Shown: positions 8,195-17,884, counted from the stretch's first letter. The stretch is DNA of 64,000 bases from Flavobacteriales bacterium (GCA_020635435.1 JACJZU010000004.1:372001-436000); one strand, 5' to 3'. Notes: generated from the letters alone by a model not told the origin. Made by a program: numbers and translations.

Positions 8195-10129
8195 ATGTTC
8201 ACCCCCTTGCGCCTTGCGTTGTTTTCCATCCTCATTCTAACCGTGTTACAAGCGGTGGGACGAACTGTGGAGGTACCTTATTCGGATCCTTCAGAACTCA
8301 TCAAGCTTGGGCGAGGTGTTGCGTACCTACGCGATGCGGAAGGGAGAATGAAATTGGAGGATGTCTCGGCGAAACATGCGGATTGGAGGGCATTCCAAGG
8401 GGAAGTGCTCAATTTTCAAAATACCACCGATGCCATTTGGCTGCATTTTTCGGTGGAGAATCACTGTAACGAGCCCTTGTTCCTGCTTTTTGGAAATGCC
8501 GAACTGGATCATGTTCAAAGTTTCCTGGTATTGAAGGGCAAGGTAGTTCGGGAGCAGCGATCCGGGAATCTGCATCCCTTTGAAACGAGGTATATGTACT
8601 CAAACCGTGTATGCCTGCCTCTTGACAGCGGTTCGTACGATGTATATCTCAGGATCACCACACGCGCAAGTTTTTATTTACCCCTGTATTTAGGAAGTAT
8701 GAAGGCCTTGTCGAAGGTCAATTACCGCAATTCGGTCTTCAACGGCATCACGATAGGTGTGATGCTGGTTATACTCCTGTATAATTTCATTCTTTTCCTT
8801 GCCATCCCCGACCCATTATATCTCAGGTACTGTGCCTATCTGTTGTTCTCTACATCCCTGATGGCATTCATACAGGGGATCCCCTATAGTTTTATATGGC
8901 CCGAACATCCTGAGATCAATCGGTTCTATTTCACCAACATCATTATTGCCGGTGCCACGATCTCCGCGATCCGGTTTTCGACATCCTTTCTGAACATACA
9001 GGAGCACACCCCCAAATTGAAGTGGCTCAACCGGACGCTGATCCTATTGGCAATACTCACGGTGTGTGTCGAACTTGTATTCCGGCCAATTATGGTCAAC
9101 GCCCTGATACAGGCAGTGAGCGGTACAACTTCATTGTATTTGTTTGTATTAGGTATCGTTTACTACATAAAGGGCTTCCAACGGGCCAAGTACTACGTAC
9201 TATCGTGGGGTGTATTGGTCTCCGGTGCGATCATTTACATCCTTACACTTAACGGAGTTCTCGAAATTCATTTCCTCACGCTCAACAGCTTTCAGCTTGC
9301 CAGTATGGCCGAGGGGGTACTTTTGAGTTTTGCATTGGCCGACCGGATTCACAAGCTGAGAGAGGAGAAACGTATCGCTCAGGAAATTGCAATTCAAGCT
9401 GCAGAGGAGAATGAGCGCCTCATTCGGGAGCAAAATGTCCATCTTGAGGAAGAAGTGCATATGAGAACCCGTGAACTTGAAGTTGAAAAACAGAAGTCAG
9501 AAGATCTGCTCCTGAACATTCTGCCTAAGGAGATCGCAGACCAACTCAAGGCTGTAGGTGAGTCGGAGGCCAGGCTTTACAATGACGTGAGCGTCCTTTT
9601 TACCGATTTTGTGAATTTTACCGGGATCGGCGCGGGGCTGAGTCCACAGGATCTGGTGCATGAGTTGCATACGTGCTTCAAGGCCTTTGACCGGATCGTG
9701 GAAAAGCACGGTCTGGAGAAGATCAAGACCATCGGTGACGCTTACATGGCGGCAGGTGGGGTACCAGTGGAAGACAGGGAGCATGCGCGTAAGGCAACCC
9801 TGGCGGCACTCGAAATTTCAGATCATATCTCCGAATATCGCCGGAATGGTGGCTTATTCGAGATTCGAATAGGGATAAGCAGCGGTCCTGTTGTTGCAGG
9901 AATAATTGGAGTGCGCAAATTTCAATACGATCTCTGGGGTGATACAGTGAATACGGCTGCGCGCATGGAACATTATGGTGAGATCGGTGCGGTGAATATT
10001 TCGCAGAGCACCTATGAACAGATCCTGTCGTTCCCTGAGTTTGATTTTACGGATCGGGGTATGGTGAATGTGAAGGGAAAGGGTATGCTCCACATGTATC
10101 TCGTTCGCCGATCTTCAATTACTTCTTGA
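8195..10129 (+). CDS. 7TMR-DISM receptor adenylate cyclase (class III)
   Basis: The 644-residue protein has a signal peptide, an extracellular DISM-type sensor domain (about 30-175), seven membrane helices (about 180-385), a coiled coil (about 390-440) and a class III cyclase domain (about 465-640). Metal-binding Asp471 (LFTDFVNFT) and Asp515 (TIGDAYM) are present. The purine-specifying pair is Lys511 (KIKTIGD) and Asp579 (QYDLWGDTVN), which predicts ATP rather than GTP as substrate. The NTAARM segment supplies the transition-state Asn and Arg. It should make cAMP in response to an extracellular, perhaps carbohydrate, ligand. It stands alone between divergent and co-directional unrelated genes. 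Confidence 0.9.
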   Translation: MFTPLRLALFSILILTVLQAVGRTVEVPYSDPSELIKLGRGVAYLRDAEGRMKLEDVSAKHADWRAFQGEVLNFQNTTDAIWLHFSVENHCNEPLFLLFGNAELDHVQSFLVLKGKVVREQRSGNLHPFETRYMYSNRVCLPLDSGSYDVYLRITTRASFYLPLYLGSMKALSKVNYRNSVFNGITIGVMLVILLYNFILFLAIPDPLYLRYCAYLLFSTSLMAFIQGIPYSFIWPEHPEINRFYFTNIIIAGATISAIRFSTSFLNIQEHTPKLKWLNRTLILLAILTVCVELVFRPIMVNALIQAVSGTTSLYLFVLGIVYYIKGFQRAKYYVLSWGVLVSGAIIYILTLNGVLEIHFLTLNSFQLASMAEGVLLSFALADRIHKLREEKRIAQEIAIQAAEENERLIREQNVHLEEEVHMRTRELEVEKQKSEDLLLNILPKEIADQLKAVGESEARLYNDVSVLFTDFVNFTGIGAGLSPQDLVHELHTCFKAFDRIVEKHGLEKIKTIGDAYMAAGGVPVEDREHARKATLAALEISDHISEYRRNGGLFEIRIGISSGPVVAGIIGVRKFQYDLWGDTVNTAARMEHYGEIGAVNISQSTYEQILSFPEFDFTDRGMVNVKGKGMLHMYLVRRSSITS

Positions 10130-10209
10130 AAAAGTGGGGGCGACTCTTATTGCAGGTTTAAGACGCGGGGAATTAGAACATATCCATTTTCACCCCTAGA
10201 TTCGACCCC

Positions 10210-12825
10210 ATGAATACATTTAGGGTACTCACTGTACTGCTGGCGCTCCTGATCCATGAAGGAGCATCAGCGTTTCTTCCTGCTCCGGGACTGTCTTCTC
10301 CGATCTCCAATGTCACGTTGAAGCGTTTCGATGGTTTTCTGAGTGTGTCAAGCGTTTCCGGTGCCACGGGATATGAGTTTCAGTACGATACCCTGAGTTC
10401 GTTCAATAGCCCACATGTACGAAGTGTTCGAACTACCGGTAGCAGCCGGAACGTGTATACGGATGCGCTTTTGCTCGGGAAGAAGTACTTCTGGCGTGCA
10501 AGGGCCTATAACAGCAGCGATACCTCATCCTGGTCGAATCCAAACAATTTTACGGTTTTCACCAAATATGAACTTGTGAGTCCATCCAACGGGAGTTCAG
10601 GGCCGTTGAACCTGTTATCCGGTCTTTCGGTAGACGGAAATGCAAAAGCGATCTATCTCTTTGAACTCGACACGACGCCATCCATGAATTCGTCGATGCG
10701 CATTTTGCAAGCACGAAGTGATAGGTGGTTGATCGATAGTACGTATTTCCGTTTTGGCAGAAAGGTCTACTGGCGTGCGACCGCAGTGAATGAATATAAT
10801 GATACGCTGGAATGGTCGCCTGTTTGGGAATACAGTATTTCCCGACAGGTTACAGTGTACAAAGTTGGAACACAACCGGTCGATCCGGAGGTGGTTTTGC
10901 AATGGCCAAGCCTCGGAGTCTCGGAAGTTCAGATCCGCATGGATACGCTTAGGTCGCTGAGTTCCGGTTTTAGCCACGACCGAACCCTGAAAAGAGGGAC
11001 AGTGAGAGACACATTGCGTGAACTGAATTTCGGTACAAAATATTACTACGCGATCCGGGCAAAGTTTGTAGATCAGTATTCCGATTGGTCGGCCCTTGAT
11101 TCGTTTACAGTTGCCGAGTATATCCAAAATCCAAGTCCCGGACAGAATGCGACCTGGCAGAATTTACTCCTCACCTTGTCGTGGGGGGCAAGGAAAGGCG
11201 TGCATTTCCGTGTGCAATTGGCTGCAGACACCTTTTTCAATTCATTGATGATGGATACTGTATTAAGTGCCCGAACGGTGGGGTTTGCGGATACACTGCG
11301 CCTGAAAACCGTTTATTTCTGGAGGGTACGGGCATTTCACAGTAAAGATACTAGTACATGGACCCCATTTCGTTTCAGTTCCTATTCCGGCCAGTTGAAT
11401 TTGGGTCCTCCGTACAACAATGCCAAGAATTTGGATGTGCGCATCAAACTTCGCTTTAGAAAGGCGGATTGGGCAACATCATACATCCTGGAAGTGGACA
11501 GTGGTAAGGTATTTGGGCCCGTGCTGTCCGCCAAAGGGCAACGCCTCACCTCTTTTACCGATGTCTCCGGTTTTTGGAATGAAGCGGAAGTAACGCTCGG
11601 TTATGGCGCCGACTACGTTTATCGGGTTTTTGCGATTCGCCACGGCGATACATCTGCACCTTCTGTTTCCGCCACCTTTTCAACAAAAACGGCCCCAACA
11701 CTTTACTTCCCAAATAATAATTACATCGGGATCGGTACGCAAACGAATGCGTTGATCGTGGGGATCAACGGCAGCGACAGTGTGGATTGGGAGTTGGATA
11801 CCCTGTCCGATTTCAGTTCACCAATTCGAATGCGGGGACGAACAGCGCACGTTCCGGACGATTTTCAGCCGCAATATGTATTGGTTGAATTCCCCGGAGA
11901 CCTGCGGTTCGAAACCCGATATTACTGGCGGGTACGATGTGTGAACTCCGTGGATTCCAGCCCATGGTCGCCAGCCTGGAGTTTTGTGACCACGCAGATC
12001 CCCTGGCAGAATCTTCCGGCAGATAAGGCTAGCGGAGTTCCCATCAATCCCAAACTCACATGGGGCGTTCAGGGTTCAGCAGCGGATTATGTTTACCAAT
12101 ATCAGGTAGGGCAAGACGCCACACTTGCATCGGCACCGATCAAATCGCTCAGTAAGGGCAGTTCGGCCGAAGTGATATTGAGCTGTGCATATTCCACCAC
12201 CTATTATTGGAGGGTTCGGGCATTTCACGGCACAGATACATCCAGTTGGTCGGCAATATGGAGCTTCACGACTGTTGCGCCACCTACCATCCCCAGTGTG
12301 CAACTGTTCTCGCCTAAACACGGCAGTACCAACGTTCCCACGGCAAGTGTGGAACTGTTGTGGAACTCGGCTGCCAATGCAGAAAGCTACGATATCCAGG
12401 TAGCTTCGGACGACAAATTCTCGGATATCGTGAGTTCAGCCAATCTTGCGGCCACGGGTGCCATCATGCGCAATATGTTTTCCAATAAGACATACTATTG
12501 GCGGGTTCGGGGCCGGTCGGGTGTTCGGACAGGACCCTGGAGCCTGGTGTGGAATTTTACAACCGGCACATCAGTTGGTATTGCGGATTTTGATGATCCG
12601 AATTGGCAGCTCTATCCCAATCCTGCCGAAAGCCGTATCACGACCGTGATCCCTGAAGAAGGAAGCATCTCTATCTACTCCGGCGATGGTCGTTTACTCC
12701 ATTCGGAATCGGTATTTGCAGGAAAAAATGTAGTGAATACGAGCGGTTTGGGGTCGGGTTGGTACATCTTCAGATATCGATCTGCAAGTTACAGTCTGAA
12801 TCGAACGGTACGCATTCTCAAATAG
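10210..12825 (+). CDS. Secreted fibronectin type III repeat protein with T9SS sorting domain
   Basis: The 871-residue protein begins with a signal peptide (FRVLTVLLALLIHEGASA). It contains about eight FN3-like units of 90-100 residues, each closing with a variant of YYWRVRAFHGTDTSSWS followed by an aromatic-rich strand (for example near residues 100, 200, 285, 375, 480, 580, 680 and 780). The last 75 residues are a type A T9SS C-terminal domain, starting LYPNPAESR and ending with SLNRTVRILK, so the protein should be exported by type IX secretion and attached or released at the surface. No enzymatic domain is seen; an adhesin or structural role is inferred. Confidence 0.85.
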   Translation: MNTFRVLTVLLALLIHEGASAFLPAPGLSSPISNVTLKRFDGFLSVSSVSGATGYEFQYDTLSSFNSPHVRSVRTTGSSRNVYTDALLLGKKYFWRARAYNSSDTSSWSNPNNFTVFTKYELVSPSNGSSGPLNLLSGLSVDGNAKAIYLFELDTTPSMNSSMRILQARSDRWLIDSTYFRFGRKVYWRATAVNEYNDTLEWSPVWEYSISRQVTVYKVGTQPVDPEVVLQWPSLGVSEVQIRMDTLRSLSSGFSHDRTLKRGTVRDTLRELNFGTKYYYAIRAKFVDQYSDWSALDSFTVAEYIQNPSPGQNATWQNLLLTLSWGARKGVHFRVQLAADTFFNSLMMDTVLSARTVGFADTLRLKTVYFWRVRAFHSKDTSTWTPFRFSSYSGQLNLGPPYNNAKNLDVRIKLRFRKADWATSYILEVDSGKVFGPVLSAKGQRLTSFTDVSGFWNEAEVTLGYGADYVYRVFAIRHGDTSAPSVSATFSTKTAPTLYFPNNNYIGIGTQTNALIVGINGSDSVDWELDTLSDFSSPIRMRGRTAHVPDDFQPQYVLVEFPGDLRFETRYYWRVRCVNSVDSSPWSPAWSFVTTQIPWQNLPADKASGVPINPKLTWGVQGSAADYVYQYQVGQDATLASAPIKSLSKGSSAEVILSCAYSTTYYWRVRAFHGTDTSSWSAIWSFTTVAPPTIPSVQLFSPKHGSTNVPTASVELLWNSAANAESYDIQVASDDKFSDIVSSANLAATGAIMRNMFSNKTYYWRVRGRSGVRTGPWSLVWNFTTGTSVGIADFDDPNWQLYPNPAESRITTVIPEEGSISIYSGDGRLLHSESVFAGKNVVNTSGLGSGWYIFRYRSASYSLNRTVRILK

Positions 12826-12887
12826 AGCGCTTCGCTCTCCGACGCTTCAGCAAAGGAGAGGAAGCTTTAGCGGAGGAGAAGTCCTCC
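12824..12887. terminator. Two hairpins downstream of the FN3 gene
   Basis: AGAGCG-CTT-CGCTCT (12824-12838) starts at the stop codon of the FN3 gene, and GGAGGA-GAAG-TCCTCC (12872-12887) follows. Neither has a strong T-run, so termination is only a guess. The GAGCGCTTCGCTC core looks like a small dispersed palindrome. Confidence 0.35.
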
Positions 12888-12907
12888 CTTTCAACGTATT
12901 TTGCGCC

Positions 12908-14803
12908 GTGCGCAATCATACGCTAATCGGCCTGTTGATCCTTCTGGGTTTGATCCGTTTGGATCTTGCCTGCGGCCAGACGCTCGATTCGGCCATGGCT
13001 GAGCAGAAATACAGCCGATTTTACCTCGCCGACGACATTGCCCGGATGGATTTCCGATCGCACAACGAGGATACGATGCTGCATTTTCTGCATTTGTTAC
13101 ACCCCATGAAGGCAAAGGGTCTGGCCTGGCTGGATCAGGGACAGATCGGCACACCTGCCCTCGATCTTTGGGAAACGGCACCGGTTTGGGCAAGTAGAAT
13201 GCGTGCCACAACAGGCATAATGGATCCGTATGTTTATCACAGTTCGGATACGCGTTATTATTTTGGCACCCAACCACGTTCAGATCTTACATATTCTCAG
13301 GGAACCGGCGATCTCATCTATCTGAAGGCCGAACATGCTCAAAACGTCTTTAACCGATGGTCTTTCGGTCTTGACTATACGCGACTCAAGAGCAACAATG
13401 TGTACTACGGCAATCTGGCAGATTTTACCAAGATCCGCATTCCAAATCATTACTACACCCGTATCTACAGTCACTTTTATACAAAAAATCTGAAATACGA
13501 GGTTTTCACTGCCTTCAGCTGGAACAAGAGCAGAATAACGGAAACGGGTGGCGTGGAAAATGTTGCGCGGTTCGATACCCTGGAGGGCAGGGCCAAATTC
13601 TTTTTCAATGAGGCACGCCTGCAGAATGCAGAGAACGCCCTCGTACAGACGCATTGGCAGGTTCAACAGTTTTTCAGGCCGGGTGGACGGACAATACAGG
13701 TTGGTGACAGCTTTACGGCCGATACGCTCCGAAGCACTATTCGGAATCAATGGTTCCACAAAATGGATATTCATTGGGACCGGGCGAATTTTAGGGATCC
13801 TGATGCAACGGAATCCTTCTACCCGAATGCGATCTATTCATTCAGTACGAACGATTCGATCCGTGTTTTCAACTGGATCAACAGGTTCGGCTATCAGCAA
13901 TTCCTCGGTAAAACAACACAGGTAAGGGGCTATGGTGAGTTGGAACTGGCTCATATGGAGCAGTTCCCGGGGCATGAGGCACGCTATCAGACCTTGCGTC
14001 TTGGTTCCGACATTGAACATCGGGATGAGCGGACGTACTGGAATCTTCAGATCGATGCCGTTCCTGTGGGTTATTATGGTGGAGATCACCGGTTCAGGGC
14101 CGATTATGGATTGCTGCGGGCGAATTGGGATCTTGGCGTTCGTTTAGAGAACCGAAGAATGGAACCCGACTTCAACACGCAGTATTTCGGTAGTAACCAT
14201 TATTACTGGAATGTTGGTCTTAATAAAATGAGCTTCACATCGCTTCAATTGAGAGCTGGGAATGACTCGGCCAAGGTCTGCACTTTTTTTGCCTATGAAG
14301 CATATAGTGGCTACATCTATTACGATACGTCCTCTCGACCCGTTCAGATCGCAGATGGATTCGGTCGCCTGAGGGGAGGTTTGAACTATAAGCTTCACTT
14401 CGCCGGTAAGTTCACGCTTGAGCAGCAGATCGGCTGGCAACAAAAGGTACTTTATATGCGCCTTCCGGAGTTGGTCTCCAGGAGCAGACTCTATTGGGAG
14501 GGCTATACCTTCCACGGGAACATGCTCTTGCGCACAGGACTGGATGTGTATTATATGAGTGCTTTTGACGGATTAAGCTACAATCCGGTGATCAGGCAAT
14601 TTCATTGGGACGACAGCCGCAGAAGCGGAGCCTATCCTATTTTCGATGTTTTTGTGAATGCCAAGGTAAATTCTATGGAGATATTCTTCCTCTGGCAGCA
14701 CGTTTCCGACGGTATTTTCGGTTACGATTTTTATTCAGCAAATACCTATCCGCTGTTGTATCGCTCTGTCCGTTTTGGTCTCAGCTGGCGATTATTCAAC
14801 TAA
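12908..14803 (+). CDS. Putative porin (outer-membrane beta-barrel)
   Basis: The 631-residue protein has an N-terminal signal peptide (LIGLLILLGLIRLDLACGQ) followed by alternating aromatic and polar strands across its whole length. It ends with the outer-membrane C-terminal pattern VRFGLSWRLF plus N. Segments such as FLWQHVSDGIFGYDFYSANTYPLLYRSVRFG match the Bacteroidota 'putative porin' family. Start is GTG at 12908, since no ATG precedes the signal peptide. Likely a nonspecific or substrate pore in the outer membrane. It is convergent with the OmpA-domain gene, overlapping by four bases. Confidence 0.75.
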   Translation: MRNHTLIGLLILLGLIRLDLACGQTLDSAMAEQKYSRFYLADDIARMDFRSHNEDTMLHFLHLLHPMKAKGLAWLDQGQIGTPALDLWETAPVWASRMRATTGIMDPYVYHSSDTRYYFGTQPRSDLTYSQGTGDLIYLKAEHAQNVFNRWSFGLDYTRLKSNNVYYGNLADFTKIRIPNHYYTRIYSHFYTKNLKYEVFTAFSWNKSRITETGGVENVARFDTLEGRAKFFFNEARLQNAENALVQTHWQVQQFFRPGGRTIQVGDSFTADTLRSTIRNQWFHKMDIHWDRANFRDPDATESFYPNAIYSFSTNDSIRVFNWINRFGYQQFLGKTTQVRGYGELELAHMEQFPGHEARYQTLRLGSDIEHRDERTYWNLQIDAVPVGYYGGDHRFRADYGLLRANWDLGVRLENRRMEPDFNTQYFGSNHYYWNVGLNKMSFTSLQLRAGNDSAKVCTFFAYEAYSGYIYYDTSSRPVQIADGFGRLRGGLNYKLHFAGKFTLEQQIGWQQKVLYMRLPELVSRSRLYWEGYTFHGNMLLRTGLDVYYMSAFDGLSYNPVIRQFHWDDSRRSGAYPIFDVFVNAKVNSMEIFFLWQHVSDGIFGYDFYSANTYPLLYRSVRFGLSWRLFN

Positions 14804-15885
14804 GGCGATTTAGATCCGGGAGCCGGTAGTTTGCGGAGGGTCCATATCTCCACCCGCTTATTCGCATCTTCTTCGGCCCGACTCTTTGGGTCGGGATAGA
14901 CCATTCGACTGTTGCTCAGGCCTTTGTAGGTGAGCCTTTCCCGCGCTATGCCATTGTCGATCAAATAGGTGTAAATGCGTCGTGCCCGTTTATAGGAAAG
15001 ATTGTAGTTGAATATCTGCTGGTATGGCGGCATTCCACGACTGCTCGGATAATTCATATGTCCTTGGATCTCAATGTACATGTCGGGGTAGAATTTGAGT
15101 GTGGCAAGCAATTTCTCCAATTCCGGCTTCGATTCCGGTTTAAGACTGTCGGAATCTGTATGGAAATAAATATTCCGGAAGGATAACTTCTTTACCACTT
15201 GCACGCGGTGCAATTGGACAAAAATGTCGACTGTATCGTAGGAACTGCTGCGCTCCGCGGCACTCAGATCCGCACGTTCATTCAAATATCCTCTGGAAGA
15301 AGCGATCAGAAACTGTCCGCCCCGGCCGGGTTGAAATGGAAGGAAGGCAATTCCCTTCCGGTCGGTTTGACCGGATTTGAGTTTGGAAAAGAATTCAAAC
15401 GTATAGTCGGCCTGAATTGCCTTACCCGTGTGTGCATCTGTAACGTGTAATTTGAGCCAAACAGGATGCAGCGGAACGGATTCCATATCCGAAAAAACGA
15501 AGCGAACTACACTCCGGCGGTTTTCACTTTTATCGTCGCTAAAGGGACTTGATTCTCCGAAGGCGGACGTGAAGATCAGATGCTCCTTAACACCTTGTGA
15601 TAGCAGAAACTGTCGGGTCTCCTGTGCTCTGCGTTTGGACAGATCCAGATTGTACTCGTCGGAGTGGTCGCTGTCGGTATGTCCTTCAATATGTATCTCG
15701 CGGATGTTCCCAAATCCTATATCGAGAATGGTCGACCGTAACAGGTTCTTATATTCCTGTGAGATCTCTGTGCGATCCACATCAAACAGCACGGTCACCG
15801 AACGCGATTCCGGTTCTTGCGCATCCAAATGTGAAGTGCTCAGGAAGCCAATTAGTATCAGGAAGAACAAACGCACACCGGGCAT
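14800..15885 (-). CDS. Periplasmic protein with two OmpA-like peptidoglycan-binding domains
   Basis: The ATG at 15885 gives a 361-residue protein starting with a clean signal peptide (VRLFFLILIGFLSTSHLDAQ); the longer in-frame extension upstream runs through a terminator and is rejected. Domain 1 (about 30-140) is OmpA-like, with IEGHTDSDHSDEYNLDLSKRR and the NRRSVVRFVF end. A central beta-rich region (about 145-235) resembles a carboxypeptidase-regulatory fold. Domain 2 (about 240-355) is again OmpA-like, with YFHTDSDSLKPES, IEIQGHMN, YNLSYKRAR and EEDANKRVEIW. In domain 2 the usual HTD of the loop is replaced by HMN, which removes the peptidoglycan-contacting Asp there. No beta-barrel is present. 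Confidence 0.82.
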   Translation of the reverse strand: MPGVRLFFLILIGFLSTSHLDAQEPESRSVTVLFDVDRTEISQEYKNLLRSTILDIGFGNIREIHIEGHTDSDHSDEYNLDLSKRRAQETRQFLLSQGVKEHLIFTSAFGESSPFSDDKSENRRSVVRFVFSDMESVPLHPVWLKLHVTDAHTGKAIQADYTFEFFSKLKSGQTDRKGIAFLPFQPGRGGQFLIASSRGYLNERADLSAAERSSSYDTVDIFVQLHRVQVVKKLSFRNIYFHTDSDSLKPESKPELEKLLATLKFYPDMYIEIQGHMNYPSSRGMPPYQQIFNYNLSYKRARRIYTYLIDNGIARERLTYKGLSNSRMVYPDPKSRAEEDANKRVEIWTLRKLPAPGSKSP

Positions 15886-15959
15886 CGAATTACAACAATA
15901 CAACGCAATTTCAATCGAGGAGGTATGAATTGCGCAAGAGCGAACACAAAAATGGTCAC

Positions 15960-15991
15960 AAAAAAATAGCCCCATTCGATGAATGAGGCTA
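15960..15991 (-). terminator. Intrinsic terminator of the ilvE transcript
   Basis: On the minus strand a stem pairs TAGCC with GGCTA and CATTC with GAATG around a three-base loop with one mismatch, and is followed by seven Ts (seen as the A-run 15960-15966 on the plus strand). It ends transcripts coming from ilvE about 275 bases past the stop, just before the ompA-like gene. Confidence 0.75.
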
Positions 15992-16179
15992 CTTGGTTAA
16001 AATACTAAACTACTACTTATGATGAAATATTAACCATGTACACCACTCTCCCGAGAGATGCACCACGAATCTGCATAGATTATGCCATTTTAATTCTGGC
16101 TGAAAATGAGATAGTTGTGAGTTGAGGGAGTGGGAATTTGTTCTGAATTGGAAAAGTTTGTCTATAAATGGGAAGATGG

Positions 16180-16259
16180 GGAGATGGGAAGATAGGAAGA
16201 TAGGAGGATAGGAGGATAGGAGGATAGGAGGATAGGAGGATAGGAGGATAGGGGGGGGC
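16180..16259. repeat. 8-bp tandem repeat (ATAGGAGG)n
   Basis: Six perfect consecutive copies of ATAGGAGG occupy 16200-16247. Degenerate copies lie to the left (GGGAAGAT, ATAGGAAG), and a run of eight Gs closes the array. It sits six bases from the ilvE stop, in the predicted 3' untranslated region. An 8-base unit is frame-shifting, so copy-number change would not be tolerated inside a gene. Confidence 0.9.
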
Positions 16260-16265
16260 GGTAGA

Positions 16266-17339
16266 TCAGACCTGGAGGGTGTGCATTTCCACTTCGTGTA
16301 CCCAACCGAAAATGTCGGGGATCCTGCCATTTTTGATGTGGTTGAGATGTTCCGACAGTTCGAGGGCATATTGGTGCTTATCTACGTCGAGGGTATAATC
16401 TTTCCCCTTGTAGTTGATCACCTCAATGCGCGCCAGAGTTGCGGCGGTACCGGTAGCAAAGGCCTCTGTGAGTGATCCGTCTTCAGCTGCCTGGAGTAAT
16501 TCCTCTACGGTAATTGGACGTTCTTCCACTGTGGTGCCAAGTTCACGGGCCAGGGCCAGAACACTGTCCCGAGTGATTCCGTGCAGGATGGTTCCATTGA
16601 TCTCCGGTGTGATCAGTCGGCCATTGATGATCGCGAAGAAATTGGATGTGCCTAATTCCTCAAGGTATTTGTGTTCGAGTGCGTCGGTCCAGAGAAGTTG
16701 ATGGTAGCCTTCTTTTTGAGCCAGGCTGGCCGGATACATGGCTGCGGCATAGTTGCCGGCAGCTTTTGCATAGCCAACCCCGCCCTGGGCGGCACGCACG
16801 TATTTATCTTCAATGCGGATTCTGAGATGACTCGTGTAGTAAGCATTAACCGGGCAGCCATAGATCATGAAACTATACTTATTCGAAGGCTTCACGCCCA
16901 GATAATCGTCTGTTGCGATCATGAATGGACGGATATACAGCGCGCTTCCATCCGATGAGGGGATCCAATCGGAGTCGATGCCGAGCCATAATTCCAGAGC
17001 TTCCATGAAAATGTCTTCGGGAAGTTGCGGCATGCACATGCGCTCTGCGCTGATATTCAGTCGTTTGTGATTGTCGAGCGGTCGGAAAAGGAGAATCCGA
17101 TCGTCGTGTGTGCGATAGGCCTTCATGCCTTCAAAAATGGCCTGTCCATAATGCATGGCAGAGAGGGCCGGGCTCAGAGGAATCGGGCCATAGGGTTGTA
17201 TGCGCCCATTTTTCCATTCGCCATCCTCGTAATCGATGATGAACATGTGGTCGGCGAAAATTCGGCCAAAAGGAATAACATCAAAATCGACATCCCCTAA
17301 CCTGCTCTTCGTTGTTTTAGTTACGCTGAAGTTGTGCAT
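16266..17339 (-). CDS. ilvE: Branched-chain amino-acid aminotransferase
   Basis: The 357-residue PLP enzyme transfers amino groups between glutamate and the keto acids of leucine, isoleucine and valine. It is the eukaryote-like long type (BCAT group with about 350 residues). Catalytic Lys192 lies in GGVGYAKAAGNYAA, equivalent to the GNCKLGGNYG lysine of mitochondrial BCAT. The downstream LEELGTSNFFAI and HGITRDSVLALA segments bind PLP phosphate. The ATG at 17339 gives the usual N-terminus. It is divergent from a small unknown gene at 17405. Confidence 0.93.
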   Translation of the reverse strand: MHNFSVTKTTKSRLGDVDFDVIPFGRIFADHMFIIDYEDGEWKNGRIQPYGPIPLSPALSAMHYGQAIFEGMKAYRTHDDRILLFRPLDNHKRLNISAERMCMPQLPEDIFMEALELWLGIDSDWIPSSDGSALYIRPFMIATDDYLGVKPSNKYSFMIYGCPVNAYYTSHLRIRIEDKYVRAAQGGVGYAKAAGNYAAAMYPASLAQKEGYHQLLWTDALEHKYLEELGTSNFFAIINGRLITPEINGTILHGITRDSVLALARELGTTVEERPITVEELLQAAEDGSLTEAFATGTAATLARIEVINYKGKDYTLDVDKHQYALELSEHLNHIKNGRIPDIFGWVHEVEMHTLQV

Positions 17340-17404
17340 CGAGCTTTATTTTTGACGTGCCGAAGTTCGGGATTTAGAATTTACCTCGCAAAGTAGCATC
17401 TGTC

Positions 17405-17884
17405 ATGAACGACCCTTTTTTTATCAGTCGGGAAGCGTTGGAGAACCTTTTCGACACGTATTATCACATTGAAGAACGCACAGAACAAGCCGAATCGGAT
17501 GCTGCGCTTCCGGAATTGGTGCAAAAAGATGCTTTGCTAGCTCTTTGTTATCCGGAGAAGAGTGAATTGTCGGCTCCTGAGCGAAAATTTGTGGGTGACG
17601 TTCTTGCAGCCATTGGAGTGACCGGTAAGGATACGGCAACCTACTTTCGGGAAGATCTGGAGAACGATGCGGTGCTTCAGCATCTTTTTCAGAGCCACGC
17701 GCATCCCTTCGCCTTTCTGTTTGGGCGCTTGCCCGATTCGGTTTACACATCTTCGTATACCATTGAATTGGTTGAAGACACACAGTTGTTCATTTTAGAG
17801 AGGCCGGAGTTCATTATGCAGAATAAGTCGGAAAAACAGAAGTTGTGGAACCTCATCAAGAACATTCCGTTCACGGCAAGTTGA
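17405..17884 (+). CDS. Uncharacterised cytoplasmic protein, possibly DNA polymerase III psi-like
   Basis: This 159-residue acidic protein has no signal or membrane segment. I do not firmly recognise it. Its layout, with a central LSAPERKFVGDVLAAIGV helix, a short FGRLPDSVY strand, LFILERPEFIM, and a terminal KQKLWNLIKNI helix, recalls HolD (psi), where a leucine-rich helix is followed by a 'pre-assigned Leu/Pro' strand and ends with ALWQQI. This is a resemblance of pattern only. It lies between ilvE (divergent) and a helicase gene (convergent, 15 bases apart). Confidence 0.55.
   Translation: MNDPFFISREALENLFDTYYHIEERTEQAESDAALPELVQKDALLALCYPEKSELSAPERKFVGDVLAAIGVTGKDTATYFREDLENDAVLQHLFQSHAHPFAFLFGRLPDSVYTSSYTIELVEDTQLFILERPEFIMQNKSEKQKLWNLIKNIPFTAS

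Larger units (their letters stand above)
15886..16265. other. Gene-free stretch between ompA-like gene and ilvE
   Basis: This 380-base stretch carries a minus-strand intrinsic terminator (15960-15991), about 190 bases of AT-rich sequence in which I see nothing, and an 8-bp tandem repeat next to the ilvE stop. It is probably the long 3' untranslated region of the ilvE transcript. Confidence 0.6.
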
